DNA of 64,000 nt from DATEPR01 sp036491115 (GCA_036491115.1 DASXCQ010000079.1:7922-71921), one strand, 5' to 3'. Counted from the first letter of the stretch, positions 8,304-16,882 are shown. The notes: generated by a model from the letters alone, not told the origin. Program-made: numbers and translations.

Positions 8304-9092
8304 TTGTCCGTTGTGGACCAGCGAGTTGGGCTGGCGGCCGGCCGTGTGCGCCGGTTGCTGGTCCGCGTGCTCCTGGTTCTGGGCGGAGTGTGCGTGGCGA
8401 CCGTGGTCGGCTGGCTGTTCTCGGCCGGCTCGGCCAACGCCGCGTCACTGCCGGACGTGCCACCGGTGCCGTCCGTGCTCTCCGCCGCGGCGGATCATGT
8501 GTCCACTTCGGACCTGGTCACCTCCGTACATCCGGTGTTGTCCACCGCTGTGCCGGCCTCGCTGCCGACCACGCCGTCGCTGGACGGTGTCGCCAAGCAG
8601 GTGCACGTCGCGGTCAGCGGCGTCCGTGACCGGGTGACGCCCACCGTCCCCCCGGCCACCACGCTGGTGCGGACCACCGGGCTCGCGTCGGTCGTCCCGG
8701 CGACCGCGACCGAACACGTCGCGTCGCACGTCACACCCGTCGCGCCCCCGGTCCAACGCGCGGCATCGGCCGGGTCCGCCGTGGCGCGGAGCCGGCCCGC
8801 GGCGCCGCCGCGGCACTGGCACGCCGTCGGCACGGCCCCCGTGCAACTGCCCGGCGCCCACCACACCGTGCCCGTTCCGACTCCGACCGACCGCGGCCAC
8901 CTGCCGCCGTTGCCACCGGCCAGCTCGTCCGACTCGGGCGCGCACAGTGCGGGCGGCTTCGCGGGCGGAGCCAGTGGTGCGCAGGTGTCGTTCCCGCACG
9001 TCGTCGGTTCCGGCCTGCACCTGGCCGGCGTGCCGACCACGCCACGCCCCGCCGTGGCACCCGGCCAGCAGCCGGGCACCTCACCGGACTGA
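8304..9092 (+). CDS. Secreted Pro/Val/Thr-rich protein of unknown function
   Basis: 262 residues from TTG 8304, chosen because GGAGGA lies 7 bases upstream. The N-terminus has arginines (GRVRRLLVR), a hydrophobic stretch (VLLVLGGVCVATVVGWLFSAG) and a probable cleavage after SANA at about residue 42-46, i.e. a Sec signal peptide. The mature part is low-complexity (PPVPSVLSAA, VPTPTDRG, PLPPASSSD) with no cysteines after the signal and no domain I can name. It precedes another exported repeat protein in the same orientation, which suggests a shared cell-surface role. The ribosome site is sequestered in a hairpin. Confidence 0.65.
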   Translation: MSVVDQRVGLAAGRVRRLLVRVLLVLGGVCVATVVGWLFSAGSANAASLPDVPPVPSVLSAAADHVSTSDLVTSVHPVLSTAVPASLPTTPSLDGVAKQVHVAVSGVRDRVTPTVPPATTLVRTTGLASVVPATATEHVASHVTPVAPPVQRAASAGSAVARSRPAAPPRHWHAVGTAPVQLPGAHHTVPVPTPTDRGHLPPLPPASSSDSGAHSAGGFAGGASGAQVSFPHVVGSGLHLAGVPTTPRPAVAPGQQPGTSPD

Positions 9093-9276
9093 CCCACCCC
9101 GCGCGGCCTGCACGGCACGGGTGATCCGACCCTGCCCGCCAGCCGGCGCGCCCCTGGCCGCCCGCTTCGTGCCGATCAGCCGCGACAGCCCACCCCAGAC
9201 CCGGGTGGCCGTCTGCCCGACGCTGCGCGTCCGGCCGCCCGAATCCCTCCCGCAAGGGAACACGAGAGGAGAATCC

Positions 9277-12200
9277 ATGCACACCTGGGTACGGCGTGGT
9301 CTACAGACCGCGCTCGTCACCGGTGGTCTGCTGATGCTCGGTACGGGTATCGCGTCGGCAGACGAGAACGTCAACCCCGACCAGCCGCCGAGCCCGGTCG
9401 ACGCCGGTGTCTCGGTACCGATCGACGCGGGCCAGAACGCCATCGGCACGCCGTTCGGGCAGTACCAGGCGCCGTCCGTGCAGCGCACCGTCAGCACCGG
9501 TGACGTGACCAGCGGGCTGCCCGGCGGCACCGGTGGCCTGTCCACCGACGCGCTGCCCACCAGGGCGGTCACCAGCCACCTGCCGAGCAACGCCACCAAG
9601 GCGCTGCCCACCAAGGCGCTGCCCACGCAGGCGCTGCCGACGCAGGCGCTGCCCACGAAGGCACTGCCCACGGGCTCGCTGCCCACGGGCTCGCTGCCCA
9701 CGCAGGCGCTGCCCACGCAGGCCCTGACCGGTCAGGCAAACCCGCTGTTCCGTCAGGCCCAACCGGACCTGCAGAGCGTCGGCGGCCGCACCGGACTGTT
9801 CCGCGGCAACCGCGTCGTCGCCGACGTCGTGGTGCCGGTCCAGATCTGCGGCAACGCGATCGCCGCCGGTGGTGACGCCAGCGAGAGCGCCGTGTGCGCT
9901 CAGACTGCCGGTCACTCCGACCCGATCACCACCAACGGCGACGACGAGGCCCTGGCGGGCAACGTGGTCGCGGCCAACGGCACGATCCCGGTGCAGGTCA
10001 CCGGCAACGCCATCGCGGCGGCCGGCAACGCGGTCGCGCACAGCGTGGCCGGGCAGAGCGGCACCACCGGCGGGAACATCCGCACCTCCGGTGACGCGGG
10101 CGTCGTGTCCGGCACCGTCGCCGCGATCCAGTGGGCGACGCCGGTGCAGGTGGCGGACAACGCCATCGCCGGTGCGGGCGTCGCGGGTTCGGACTCGGCG
10201 TCCGAGTCCGACGCCATGTCCAAGGGTTCGCTGCGTACCAGCGGCAAGAGCGGCACCGCCGCCGGCACCGTCGCCGGTGTCCCGGTCGCCGTGCCGGCCC
10301 AGGTGGACGGCAACGGTGTCAGCGGGATCGGCAACACGGCGTCGAAGTCGACCACCACGGCCAACTCCACGGCCGGTACGACGAACGCGCACAACATCGG
10401 CCTGTGGGGCCACCCCACGTGGGCGATGACCAACGGTGACCCGTCGACCGGTTCGGGCAACGTGGCGCAGCCGCAGGTGTCCGGCCCGGTGTCGGTGGAC
10501 GACAACGCTGCGGGCGCGATCGGCAACGAGTCCGCCAACAGCGTCAACAACAGCACCGACTCGGCGGGTGGCCTGTCCAGCACCACGGGCAACGGCTCGA
10601 CCGGTTCGGGCAACTTCGTCGACGCCCCGGTGGCACTGCCCACCAGTGGCGCCGGCAACGGCGTGGCCGGTATCGGCAACGCGAACTCCCAGCACACCAA
10701 CAACGTGAACTCCACCTCCGGTGGGGACACGCTGACCAACGGCGACAACTCCACGCTGTCCGGCAACTCGGCGAACGTGCCGCCTGCCGGTGCGGTGGAC
10801 GTCTGCGGTGACTCGGCGGGTGGCGCCGGAGGCGCGGCCGGTTCCTGTGACAACAACGTCACGTCCACGACCGGCGGCTACAACGGCACCACCGGCAACA
10901 ACTCGACCGGTTCGGGCAACGAGGGCCAGACCCCGGTCGCGGCTCCGGTGGAGTCCTACGGCACGGCCCTCGACGGTGCCGGCAACGCCTCGTCCAGCGC
11001 CAACGAGACCAAGTCGATCTCGTCCGGTGGTGAGGCCAACAGCGCCGACGACAATGGCACGCTGACCAGCAACGTGGTCAGCACGCCGACGGCGGTTCCC
11101 GCGCAGGTGTTCGGCGACGCGGCCGGCATCGCGGGCAACTCCGCTGTGGACACCGACAACGACACGACGACCACCGCGGGCGGCGTGGCCAACGCCACCG
11201 GTCGCAACGCCACCGGTGCCGGCAACATCGTGTTCGTGCCCACCTCGGCGCCGACCCAGGTGTTCGGTGACACGGACACGCTCGTCGGCAACGGCAGCAC
11301 GATGACCAACAGCAGCACCACGTCCACCGCGGGCGGCAGGGCGCACGCCACCGGCGCGGGCGGCAGCGTGGCCGGCAACGTCGTCGACGTCGAGAACAAC
11401 CCGGCGGACCAGCTGTTCGGTGAGGCGGCCAACGCGGTCGGCATCGGCGGCAGCAACGCCAGCAACGACCTGGACTCGACGGCCGGTGGCACCACGTCCA
11501 CCGACGGCGACTTCGGCACGCTGGCCGGCAACGCGGTGTCGGTGCCCGACACCGAGCGCAACCAGCTGTTCGGCGACGCCGTCTCGGCGGCGGGCCTGGA
11601 CAGCGCCAACGGCACCAACACCTCCGCGCAGACCACCGGTGGTGAGGTGGCCAGCTCCGGCGTCCACAGCACCGGTGCGGGCAACGTCCTGACCCTGCCG
11701 GTGGAGGCCGACCCCGACGTGTTCGGCGACGCCGTCGCGGCCGCGGGCCAGGCCACCGGTGTCGCGGAGAGCGACTCGGCGCTGGACAACGGTGGTGACA
11801 GCAAGACCCGGGGTGGCGGCTTCCTGAGCGCCTACGACCTCAACGACCCGCTGGGTGCCGACGTCGCGCTGGCGGACCTGGGTGTGCCGGTGCTGGGCGA
11901 CGCGCAGAGCGTCGTCGAGGACATGGACACCGTCCACAACGGATTCACCGCGCCGGAGAACAGCCAGATGGAGCTGCCCGGCGGGTTCGGCGGGAACCTG
12001 GGGTACGGCGCGGTGACGCCGGACTTCCCGACCCTGCCGACCGAGTCGATGGTGCCCTCGGTGCCCTCGTTCGGTGGTGTCCCGACCGACTCGATGACCC
12101 GAGGGCTCCCGCCGTTCGGTGGCGCCAACGGCCTGTCGACGCAGTCCGCTCCGGTGTCGCCGTCGGTGCAGGTGCCCGGCGTGCCGCCGGTGGGTCACCT

Positions 12201-12414
12201 GCCCGGCGTGCCGTCGGTGCCGCAGGTGCCGCTGGTGCCGGGTGCCGTCGGCCAGGCAGGCCACCTGCCGGTGGGCAACGCCGTCGCGGCGCCGACCTCG
12301 GCGGTGCGCGGCGTGCAGTCGCTGGGCACCACGGGCGCCGGCATGAACGGTGTCTCCGTGCCCGGTATCTCCGGTGTGCTGCCGGTCCAGCCGGGACTGT
12401 TCCCGAGGATCTGA
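9277..12414 (+). CDS. Large secreted chaplin-like repeat protein
   Basis: 1045 residues from ATG 9277 with AGAGGAGAA upstream and a signal peptide ending near ASADENVN (about residue 29). The next ~120 residues contain eight copies of A/S-L-P-T-x. Residues ~165-855 are 13 tandem repeats of about 55 residues with the pattern x-G-N-V-V-x(n)-P-V-Q-V-x-G-N-A-x-A-G-I-G-N-A, then a Ser/Thr/Asn-rich strand and a Gly-Gly turn. The GN-VVQVPVxVPVNVCGNxxxxxG pattern of chaplins is recognisable, most clearly in repeat 1 (VVPVQICGNAIAAGG) and repeat 7 (VDVCGDSAGGAGG). Later repeats drift to QVFGDA. Residues ~860-1045 are Pro/Val/Gly-rich without an LPXTG anchor. Chaplins are hydrophobic amyloid-forming coat proteins of aerial hyphae; a coat or adhesive role here is inferred. 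Confidence 0.7.
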   Translation: MHTWVRRGLQTALVTGGLLMLGTGIASADENVNPDQPPSPVDAGVSVPIDAGQNAIGTPFGQYQAPSVQRTVSTGDVTSGLPGGTGGLSTDALPTRAVTSHLPSNATKALPTKALPTQALPTQALPTKALPTGSLPTGSLPTQALPTQALTGQANPLFRQAQPDLQSVGGRTGLFRGNRVVADVVVPVQICGNAIAAGGDASESAVCAQTAGHSDPITTNGDDEALAGNVVAANGTIPVQVTGNAIAAAGNAVAHSVAGQSGTTGGNIRTSGDAGVVSGTVAAIQWATPVQVADNAIAGAGVAGSDSASESDAMSKGSLRTSGKSGTAAGTVAGVPVAVPAQVDGNGVSGIGNTASKSTTTANSTAGTTNAHNIGLWGHPTWAMTNGDPSTGSGNVAQPQVSGPVSVDDNAAGAIGNESANSVNNSTDSAGGLSSTTGNGSTGSGNFVDAPVALPTSGAGNGVAGIGNANSQHTNNVNSTSGGDTLTNGDNSTLSGNSANVPPAGAVDVCGDSAGGAGGAAGSCDNNVTSTTGGYNGTTGNNSTGSGNEGQTPVAAPVESYGTALDGAGNASSSANETKSISSGGEANSADDNGTLTSNVVSTPTAVPAQVFGDAAGIAGNSAVDTDNDTTTTAGGVANATGRNATGAGNIVFVPTSAPTQVFGDTDTLVGNGSTMTNSSTTSTAGGRAHATGAGGSVAGNVVDVENNPADQLFGEAANAVGIGGSNASNDLDSTAGGTTSTDGDFGTLAGNAVSVPDTERNQLFGDAVSAAGLDSANGTNTSAQTTGGEVASSGVHSTGAGNVLTLPVEADPDVFGDAVAAAGQATGVAESDSALDNGGDSKTRGGGFLSAYDLNDPLGADVALADLGVPVLGDAQSVVEDMDTVHNGFTAPENSQMELPGGFGGNLGYGAVTPDFPTLPTESMVPSVPSFGGVPTDSMTRGLPPFGGANGLSTQSAPVSPSVQVPGVPPVGHLPGVPSVPQVPLVPGAVGQAGHLPVGNAVAAPTSAVRGVQSLGTTGAGMNGVSVPGISGVLPVQPGLFPRI
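9601..9720 (+). repeat. Eight tandem 15-nt coding repeats (A/S-L-P-T-x)
   Basis: This 120-nt block is exactly eight 15-nt units of the type GCGCTGCCCACCAAG. They encode ALPTK, ALPTQ, ALPTQ, ALPTK, ALPTG, SLPTG, SLPTQ and ALPTQ inside the secreted protein. Because units differ by few bases, copy number is likely to vary between strains. A diverged unit lies just upstream (GALPTRAV-like, 9549-9566). Confidence 0.85.
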
Positions 12415-12423
12415 TCCGGTGAC

Positions 12424-12460
12424 CACGACGGCCCGGGAGCGCTGCTCCCGGGCCGTCGTG
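12424..12460. terminator. Strong bidirectional hairpin terminator
   Basis: Perfect 17-bp stem with a 3-nt loop: CACGACGGCCCGGGAGC (12424-12440), GCT, and its exact complement at 12444-12460. It sits between the convergent stops of the repeat-protein gene (12414) and the TetR gene (12465), where a shared terminator is expected. There is no U-tract, as is usual in high-GC actinomycetes. Confidence 0.85.
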
Positions 12461-12464
12461 CGTG

Positions 12465-13055
12465 TCAGGCCGGTGGCGCGGCGGCCGCGTCGATGATGCC
12501 GCGCACGGCCCGGCTGATCCGGACGGCGGCGCTGCGCACGTCCGGCTGGCCGGCGTCCAGCCAGGCGATCACCGCTTCCATGGTGACCGTGGGCACCAGG
12601 TGGCAGGCCCATTCCAGCCAGGCGGGATCGGGGATGTCCGCGGTGCCGTAGCGGCGGAAGATGTCCGTGCCGGTGGCACGGAAACGGTCCACTTCGGCCC
12701 GGAACTCGGGTTCGCGGGCAGCGTGGTGGAACAGCAGGCGGAAGCCGGCCGGCTCGGCGGCGGCCACCTCGAGCAGGGCCTCGATGCTGAACGCCTGGTA
12801 GTCCGGGGCACCGGTGGCGGCGTTCAGCAGGTCACGGATGCGGTCCAGAACAGCTTGGTAGAGCGCGGTTTTGGACTCGAAATGGGTGTACACGACCATC
12901 CGTGTCACGCCCGCCTCGCGGGCGACATCGTCCAGGCTGGTGGCCGCGAAACCCGACCGGGCGAACGCCTCGGTGGCGGCGCGCAGGATCTGCTCCCGGC
13001 GCTCCGCCCTGGGCAACCGCCTGTTACCCGCCGTGGTCACGCTGTCGGTGGTCAT
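12465..13055 (-). CDS. TetR-family transcriptional regulator
   Basis: 196 residues if it starts at ATG 13055; a TTG at 13073 would add six residues, and neither has a strong ribosome site. The N-terminal helix-turn-helix reads REQILRAATEAFARSGFAATSLDDVAREAGVTRMVVYTHFESK (split here: the recognition helix is VTRMVVYTHF). The C-terminal ~130 residues are the ligand-binding half. It is divergent from the P450 gene across an AT-rich 62-bp gap, so it probably controls both itself and the P450. The ligand is unknown. Confidence 0.88.
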   Translation of the reverse strand: MTTDSVTTAGNRRLPRAERREQILRAATEAFARSGFAATSLDDVAREAGVTRMVVYTHFESKTALYQAVLDRIRDLLNAATGAPDYQAFSIEALLEVAAAEPAGFRLLFHHAAREPEFRAEVDRFRATGTDIFRRYGTADIPDPAWLEWACHLVPTVTMEAVIAWLDAGQPDVRSAAVRISRAVRGIIDAAAAPPA

Positions 13056-13117
13056 GGGCTCAGTGTCCACCAATCGCCCGATTGACTCTAGTATATAGAT
13101 AAAGAAGTATAGTTCAT
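13056..13117. promoter_or_regulatory. Divergent promoter/operator region between the TetR and P450 genes
   Basis: The segment from about 13083 to 13112 is strikingly AT-rich for this genome (TGACTCTAGTATATAGATA, then AAGAAGTATAGTT). It contains TATATA-like -10 candidates on both strands. TetR proteins usually bind in such short divergent gaps. I cannot define a clean palindrome, so the exact operator is not assigned. Confidence 0.5.
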
Positions 13118-14305
13118 ATGACTGAGTTGCCCACGCTGCCGTTCGACCGGCCGGACCTGTTGACCGTCGCGCCCAAGATGCGTGAACTCCAGGTCGAGGC
13201 CCCGATCACCCGGGTGAGGATGCAGACCGGGGACGAGGCATGGCTGGTCACCCGCTACGACGACGTGAAGACCCTGTTCGCCGACTCCCGTCTCGGGCGG
13301 TCACACCCCAAACCCGACGAGGCACCACGCTTCTCCGAGTCCGCCATGCTCGGCGGGCCGATGAACAACTTCGAGACCGAGGCCGAGGACCACACCAGGA
13401 TGCGCAATCTCCTGGTGCCCCGGTTCTCCCCGCGCCGGATGCGCATGCTCAAACCGAAGGTCGAGGGCATGGTCGACGACCTGCTGGACCGCATGGCGGA
13501 ACTGGACCGGCCGGCCGACCTGCACGAGGCGCTGGCGTTCCCGTTGCCCGTGCTGGTGATCTGCGAGCTGCTCGGCGTGCCGTTCGCTGACCGCGAGTAC
13601 TTCCGCGACCTGTCCACCAGCATGGCCCACCTGCACGACCGCGAGCGTTCCTTCAACGCCCGCAACGAGATGTACGGCTACATGTACGAGCTCGTCGTCC
13701 GCAAGCGGGCCGAGCCCGGCAACGACGTGCTCACCGAGCTGACCCAGATCGACGACGCCGACCTGACCGACCAGGACATCGCCGAACTCGGCTCCGGCGT
13801 GCTGTTCGCCGGCCACGAGACCACCGTGGTCCGGATCGACATGGGCACGCTGCTGCTGCTCGACCACCCCGACCAGCTCGCGCTGCTGCGCTCGGACCCG
13901 AGCAGGGTGCCCACGACGGTGGAGGAGATCCTGCGGCTGGGCACGTTCCACGACGGGCCGGGCATGCCCCGCTACGCGCACGCCGACATCGACATCGACG
14001 GGGTGCGGATCGCCATGGGCGACGCGGTGATCCTCGGCGTCGGCGCGGCCAACCGGGACGAGTCGACGTTCCCCGACCCGGAACGCATGGACCTGGGCCG
14101 GGAGCACCCGACCAACCATCTGTCGTTCGGGCACGGCGCCCGCTACTGCATCGGCGCGGTCCTGGCCAGGATCGAGCTCACCGCCGTGTTCGAGCGGCTG
14201 TTCACCCGGTTCCCCGAGCTGCGCCTCGCGGTGCCGGTGCGGGAGCTGCACTGGCGGTCCGACATGCTCACCGGCGGCCTGGAGCACCTGCCCGTCACCT
14301 GGTGA
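13118..14305 (+). CDS. Cytochrome P450
   Basis: 395 residues from ATG 13118, the usual size of soluble bacterial class I P450s. Key motifs: oxygen-activation helix AGHETT at about 231-236, K-helix EILR (ExxR), and the haem loop FGHGARYCIGAVLA with thiolate C344. It would need a ferredoxin and reductase, and none is encoded nearby. The divergent TetR gene suggests induction by a small molecule. Its substrate is unknown; the adjoining uronate genes are convergent and need not be related. Confidence 0.93.
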   Translation: MTELPTLPFDRPDLLTVAPKMRELQVEAPITRVRMQTGDEAWLVTRYDDVKTLFADSRLGRSHPKPDEAPRFSESAMLGGPMNNFETEAEDHTRMRNLLVPRFSPRRMRMLKPKVEGMVDDLLDRMAELDRPADLHEALAFPLPVLVICELLGVPFADREYFRDLSTSMAHLHDRERSFNARNEMYGYMYELVVRKRAEPGNDVLTELTQIDDADLTDQDIAELGSGVLFAGHETTVVRIDMGTLLLLDHPDQLALLRSDPSRVPTTVEEILRLGTFHDGPGMPRYAHADIDIDGVRIAMGDAVILGVGAANRDESTFPDPERMDLGREHPTNHLSFGHGARYCIGAVLARIELTAVFERLFTRFPELRLAVPVRELHWRSDMLTGGLEHLPVTW

Positions 14306-14308
14306 CGA

Positions 14309-15106
14309 TCAGTTCGGTAGGCCCAGCGGTGTCGTGGTGAACGGGCCGCCCAGCGGCACCGGGCCGGTGGGTGGGCCCGCCCGCCCGCCGGCCAGGTCCG
14401 GCGCGAACCGTTCCGCGTCGTCCCGCGGTAGGTAGCCGAGTTCGGCCGCCTCGCGCAGGGAGCAGACCCTGCGGGTGTTGGCCGAGATGCCCCACACGAT
14501 CCGGTAGCCGGGCGACGGCGCGGTCAGGCACGCCTCGACCAGCCGGCCCGCGTCGTCGGGGGACAGCCAGGTGGACAGGGCGCGTTCGTCCGGCGGCCGG
14601 GGTGCGCAGGTGCCGATCCGCAGGCAGAGTACGTCCATGCCGAACCGGTGGTGGTAGAGCGCGCCGAGCGCCTCCATGGCCGCTTTGCTGACGCCGTAGT
14701 AGGTGTCCGGGCGGGGTGAGCTGTCCGCGCGCAGCCCGTCCGGGCCGTCCTCGCCGACGGTTCGGAAGCCCGCCGCGTGGTTGCTGGACGCGAGTACCAC
14801 CCTGCCGACACCGGCCGCCTGCGCGGCGGCCAGGACGGTGTGGGTGCCGTCGATGTTGGTGGTGAGGATGTCGTCCCAGGCTTGTTCCCTGCTGTGCCCG
14901 CCCAGGTGCACCACGGCGGACACGTCCGCACAGGCCGCCGCCACCGCGTCCGGATCGGTGACCGAACCGGTGACCGGCTCCACCTGGTCGCCACCGGCAG
15001 GCGGCACGACGTCCAGCAGCCGCAGCACCCGGTCCGGCCGGGCCAGCCGGGTGCGCAGGAAGCCGCCGATCGCGCCGGACGCACCGGTGATCAGGATCCG
15101 CTCCAC
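14309..15106 (-). CDS. udh: Uronate dehydrogenase (SDR/NAD-dependent epimerase family)
   Basis: 265 residues from GTG 15106, chosen because GGAAAGGAC lies just upstream and the product begins directly with the Rossmann motif (ERILITGASGAIGG). SDR residues: VVHLGGH, SSNHAAGF, and the catalytic Y-x3-K in TYYGVSKAAMEALG. Length and the SSNH/YYGVSK signatures match bacterial uronate dehydrogenases, which oxidise galacturonate or glucuronate to the aldarolactone with NAD. The dehydratase and aldolase-fold genes on the other side of the IclR gene would continue the route to 2-oxoglutarate semialdehyde. It follows the IclR gene on the same strand after 17 bases. Confidence 0.82.
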   Translation of the reverse strand: MERILITGASGAIGGFLRTRLARPDRVLRLLDVVPPAGGDQVEPVTGSVTDPDAVAAACADVSAVVHLGGHSREQAWDDILTTNIDGTHTVLAAAQAAGVGRVVLASSNHAAGFRTVGEDGPDGLRADSSPRPDTYYGVSKAAMEALGALYHHRFGMDVLCLRIGTCAPRPPDERALSTWLSPDDAGRLVEACLTAPSPGYRIVWGISANTRRVCSLREAAELGYLPRDDAERFAPDLAGGRAGPPTGPVPLGGPFTTTPLGLPN

Positions 15107-15123
15107 GACAAAGTCCTTTCCGG

Positions 15124-15906
15124 TCAACGGATGCCGGCCCGGCGCAACTGCTCGCCGAGCTTGGTGGCCGCGTCCGCGAGCAGCGCGCCGATCCGCGCCG
15201 CCTCGTCGGCCGTGGCCTGGTCGGCCGGCATCGAGCAGCTCAGCGCGTCGGTGGCCGGAATGCGGTAGGGGACGGCGGCGGCAGCGCAGGCCACGCCGAC
15301 GGTGCCCTCGCCGTGTTCGGTGGCGTAGCCGCGGGTCCTGGTGCGGCCCAGTTCGGTGAGCAGCGCGGTCCGGCTGGTCAGCGTGTCGTCGGTCAGCGGC
15401 GCCAGGGTCGCCGGCAGCAGGCCGGTCACCTCGGCCTCGGTGAGCTCGGCCAGCAGCGCCTTGCCCAGCGCGGTGGCGTGTGCCGGGAGCGTGCGGCCGA
15501 CCCGGGACACCAGGTGGTCGGAGCGGCGCGACTCGCGGGTCGCCAGGTAGACCACCTGATCGCCGCACAGCCGGGCGTAGTGCGTGGTGTAGCCGGTACG
15601 CGCCCGGATCCGCTCCAGCACGTCGGTCGCGTAGGGCATGACGGCATCGCGGTCCAGATAGGCGGTGCCGCAGATCAGCGCTCGCACGCCGAGCCGGAAC
15701 CGGGTGCCACCGGCATCGGTCTCGATCCAGCCGGCGTCGCGCAGCGTGCGCAGCAGGCCGTGCAGGCTGGAGCGCGGCACGCCGGTACGGGCGTGCAGGT
15801 CGGCCAGCGACGTCCAGTCCGGGTTGGCCGCGAACGTCTCCAGCAGGTCGATGGCCCTACGGGCGGACTTCACACCCTGGTCGAGGGTCTGGGTCACCGG
15901 GATCAC
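15124..15906 (-). CDS. IclR-family transcriptional regulator
   Basis: 260 residues from GTG 15906 (GGGAACGG just upstream). The N-terminal winged helix reads SLADLHARTGVPRSSLHGLL, followed by LRDAGWIETD. The C-terminal ~170 residues are the IclR effector domain with LPAHATALGKALLAEL and GYATEHGEGTVGVACAA. The frame stays open further upstream into the divergent gene, but that extension is not typical of the family. IclR proteins commonly control sugar-acid catabolism, and this one lies inside such a locus, divergent from the dehydratase genes; an aldarate or ketodeoxy intermediate is a plausible effector. Confidence 0.9.
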   Translation of the reverse strand: MIPVTQTLDQGVKSARRAIDLLETFAANPDWTSLADLHARTGVPRSSLHGLLRTLRDAGWIETDAGGTRFRLGVRALICGTAYLDRDAVMPYATDVLERIRARTGYTTHYARLCGDQVVYLATRESRRSDHLVSRVGRTLPAHATALGKALLAELTEAEVTGLLPATLAPLTDDTLTSRTALLTELGRTRTRGYATEHGEGTVGVACAAAAVPYRIPATDALSCSMPADQATADEAARIGALLADAATKLGEQLRRAGIR

Positions 15907-15930
15907 CCGTTCCCATGCTTGATGTGTGTT

Positions 15931-15944
15931 CTGGTATGTGCCAG
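15931..15944. promoter_or_regulatory. Putative IclR operator
   Basis: CTGGTATGTGCCAG (CTGG-N6-CCAG) lies between the divergent IclR gene and the aldolase-fold gene, 12 bases before ATG 15956, in a locally AT-richer stretch. Position and symmetry suit autoregulation and control of the catabolic operon by the neighbouring regulator. No second site was found. Confidence 0.45.
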
Positions 15945-15955
15945 TGTTCGGATAT

Positions 15956-16882
15956 ATGAACACCCTACTGTCCGGGTTGCTCGCGTTCCCGCTCACCCCG
16001 TTCACCACGTCGCTGGACGTCGCCCTCGACGTGTTCGCCGAGCAGGTGGACCGGCACCTGGACGCGGGTGCCGGCGCGCTGTTCGTGGCCTGCGGCACGG
16101 GGGAGTTCGCCGCGCTCGCACCGAACGAGGTGCGGGCCCTGGTGCGGCGCGCCCGGGAGGTCGTCGCCGGTCGGGTGCCGGTTTTCGTCGGCGCCGGTGG
16201 CGGGCCGGCGCTGGCCCGGACCGGGGTGGGGCTGGCCCAGGCCGAGGGTGCCGACGGCGTGCTGCTGCTGCCGCCGTACCTGGTGTCCGGCCCGCCGGCC
16301 GGACTGGTCGACCACGTCCGGTACGCGGTGCACGGCAGCTCGGTACCGGTGATCGTCTACCACCGCGCGCCCGGCGTGCTCAACCCGGACACGGCGGTGG
16401 CACTCCTGGACGTGCCCACCGTGATCGGGATCAAGGACGGCTTCGGGGACGTCGACCTGATGACCAGGATCGTCGGCCGGGTCCGGGACAGCGGCCATCC
16501 CAGGGCGAACGACCTGCTGTTCTTCAACGGGCTGCCCACCGCCGAGGTGTCCGCCAGGGCGTACCGGGCGATCGGCGTGCCCGCCTACTCGTCCGCCGTG
16601 CACTGCTTCGCGCCGGACATCGCGCACGCCTTCCACTCCGCGCTGCACGCCGGCGACGACCGGGTGCTGGACGCCCTGCTGCGCGGGTTCTACCTTCCCC
16701 TGGTGGCGTTGCGCGACGAGACACCCGGTTTCGCCGTCGCACTGGTGAAGGCAGGCGCCCGACTGCGTGGGGACAAGGTCGGCGGGGTTCGGCCGCCGCT
16801 GCGTGACCCCTCCGCCGAGCAGACCGCCCGGCTGGAGCGGATCATCGCCGACGGCCACGGGTTGCTGCGGAGGCTGCGATGA
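15956..16882 (+). CDS. 5-dehydro-4-deoxyglucarate dehydratase-like enzyme (DHDPS family)
   Basis: 308 residues from ATG 15956. TIM-barrel DapA-superfamily features: FPLTPF at the start, CGTGEFAALAPNE (TGE motif), VYHRAPGVLN with the tyrosine, and Schiff-base lysine K160 in GIKDGFGD. GTGE instead of GSTGE and the GIKDG loop match KdgD, which converts 5-dehydro-4-deoxyglucarate to 2-oxoglutarate semialdehyde, CO2 and water. Its ATGA overlap with the following dehydratase gene means the product of gene 2 feeds gene 1. No semialdehyde dehydrogenase is visible in the window. Confidence 0.85.
   Translation: MNTLLSGLLAFPLTPFTTSLDVALDVFAEQVDRHLDAGAGALFVACGTGEFAALAPNEVRALVRRAREVVAGRVPVFVGAGGGPALARTGVGLAQAEGADGVLLLPPYLVSGPPAGLVDHVRYAVHGSSVPVIVYHRAPGVLNPDTAVALLDVPTVIGIKDGFGDVDLMTRIVGRVRDSGHPRANDLLFFNGLPTAEVSARAYRAIGVPAYSSAVHCFAPDIAHAFHSALHAGDDRVLDALLRGFYLPLVALRDETPGFAVALVKAGARLRGDKVGGVRPPLRDPSAEQTARLERIIADGHGLLRRLR

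Noticed and set aside
9660..9700. LPTGS as a sortase signal
   Set aside because: It lies near the N-terminus in a repeat, is LPTGS not LPxTG, and no hydrophobic segment or charged tail follows.
9601..9720. Possible CRISPR-like array
   Set aside because: Units are contiguous 15-mers without spacers and in frame with the secreted protein.
9301..12612. 1103-codon open frame antisense to the repeat protein
   Set aside because: It is the mirror of Ala/Gly/Thr/Asn repeats, lacks domain signals, and would run through the strong terminator at 12424-12460.
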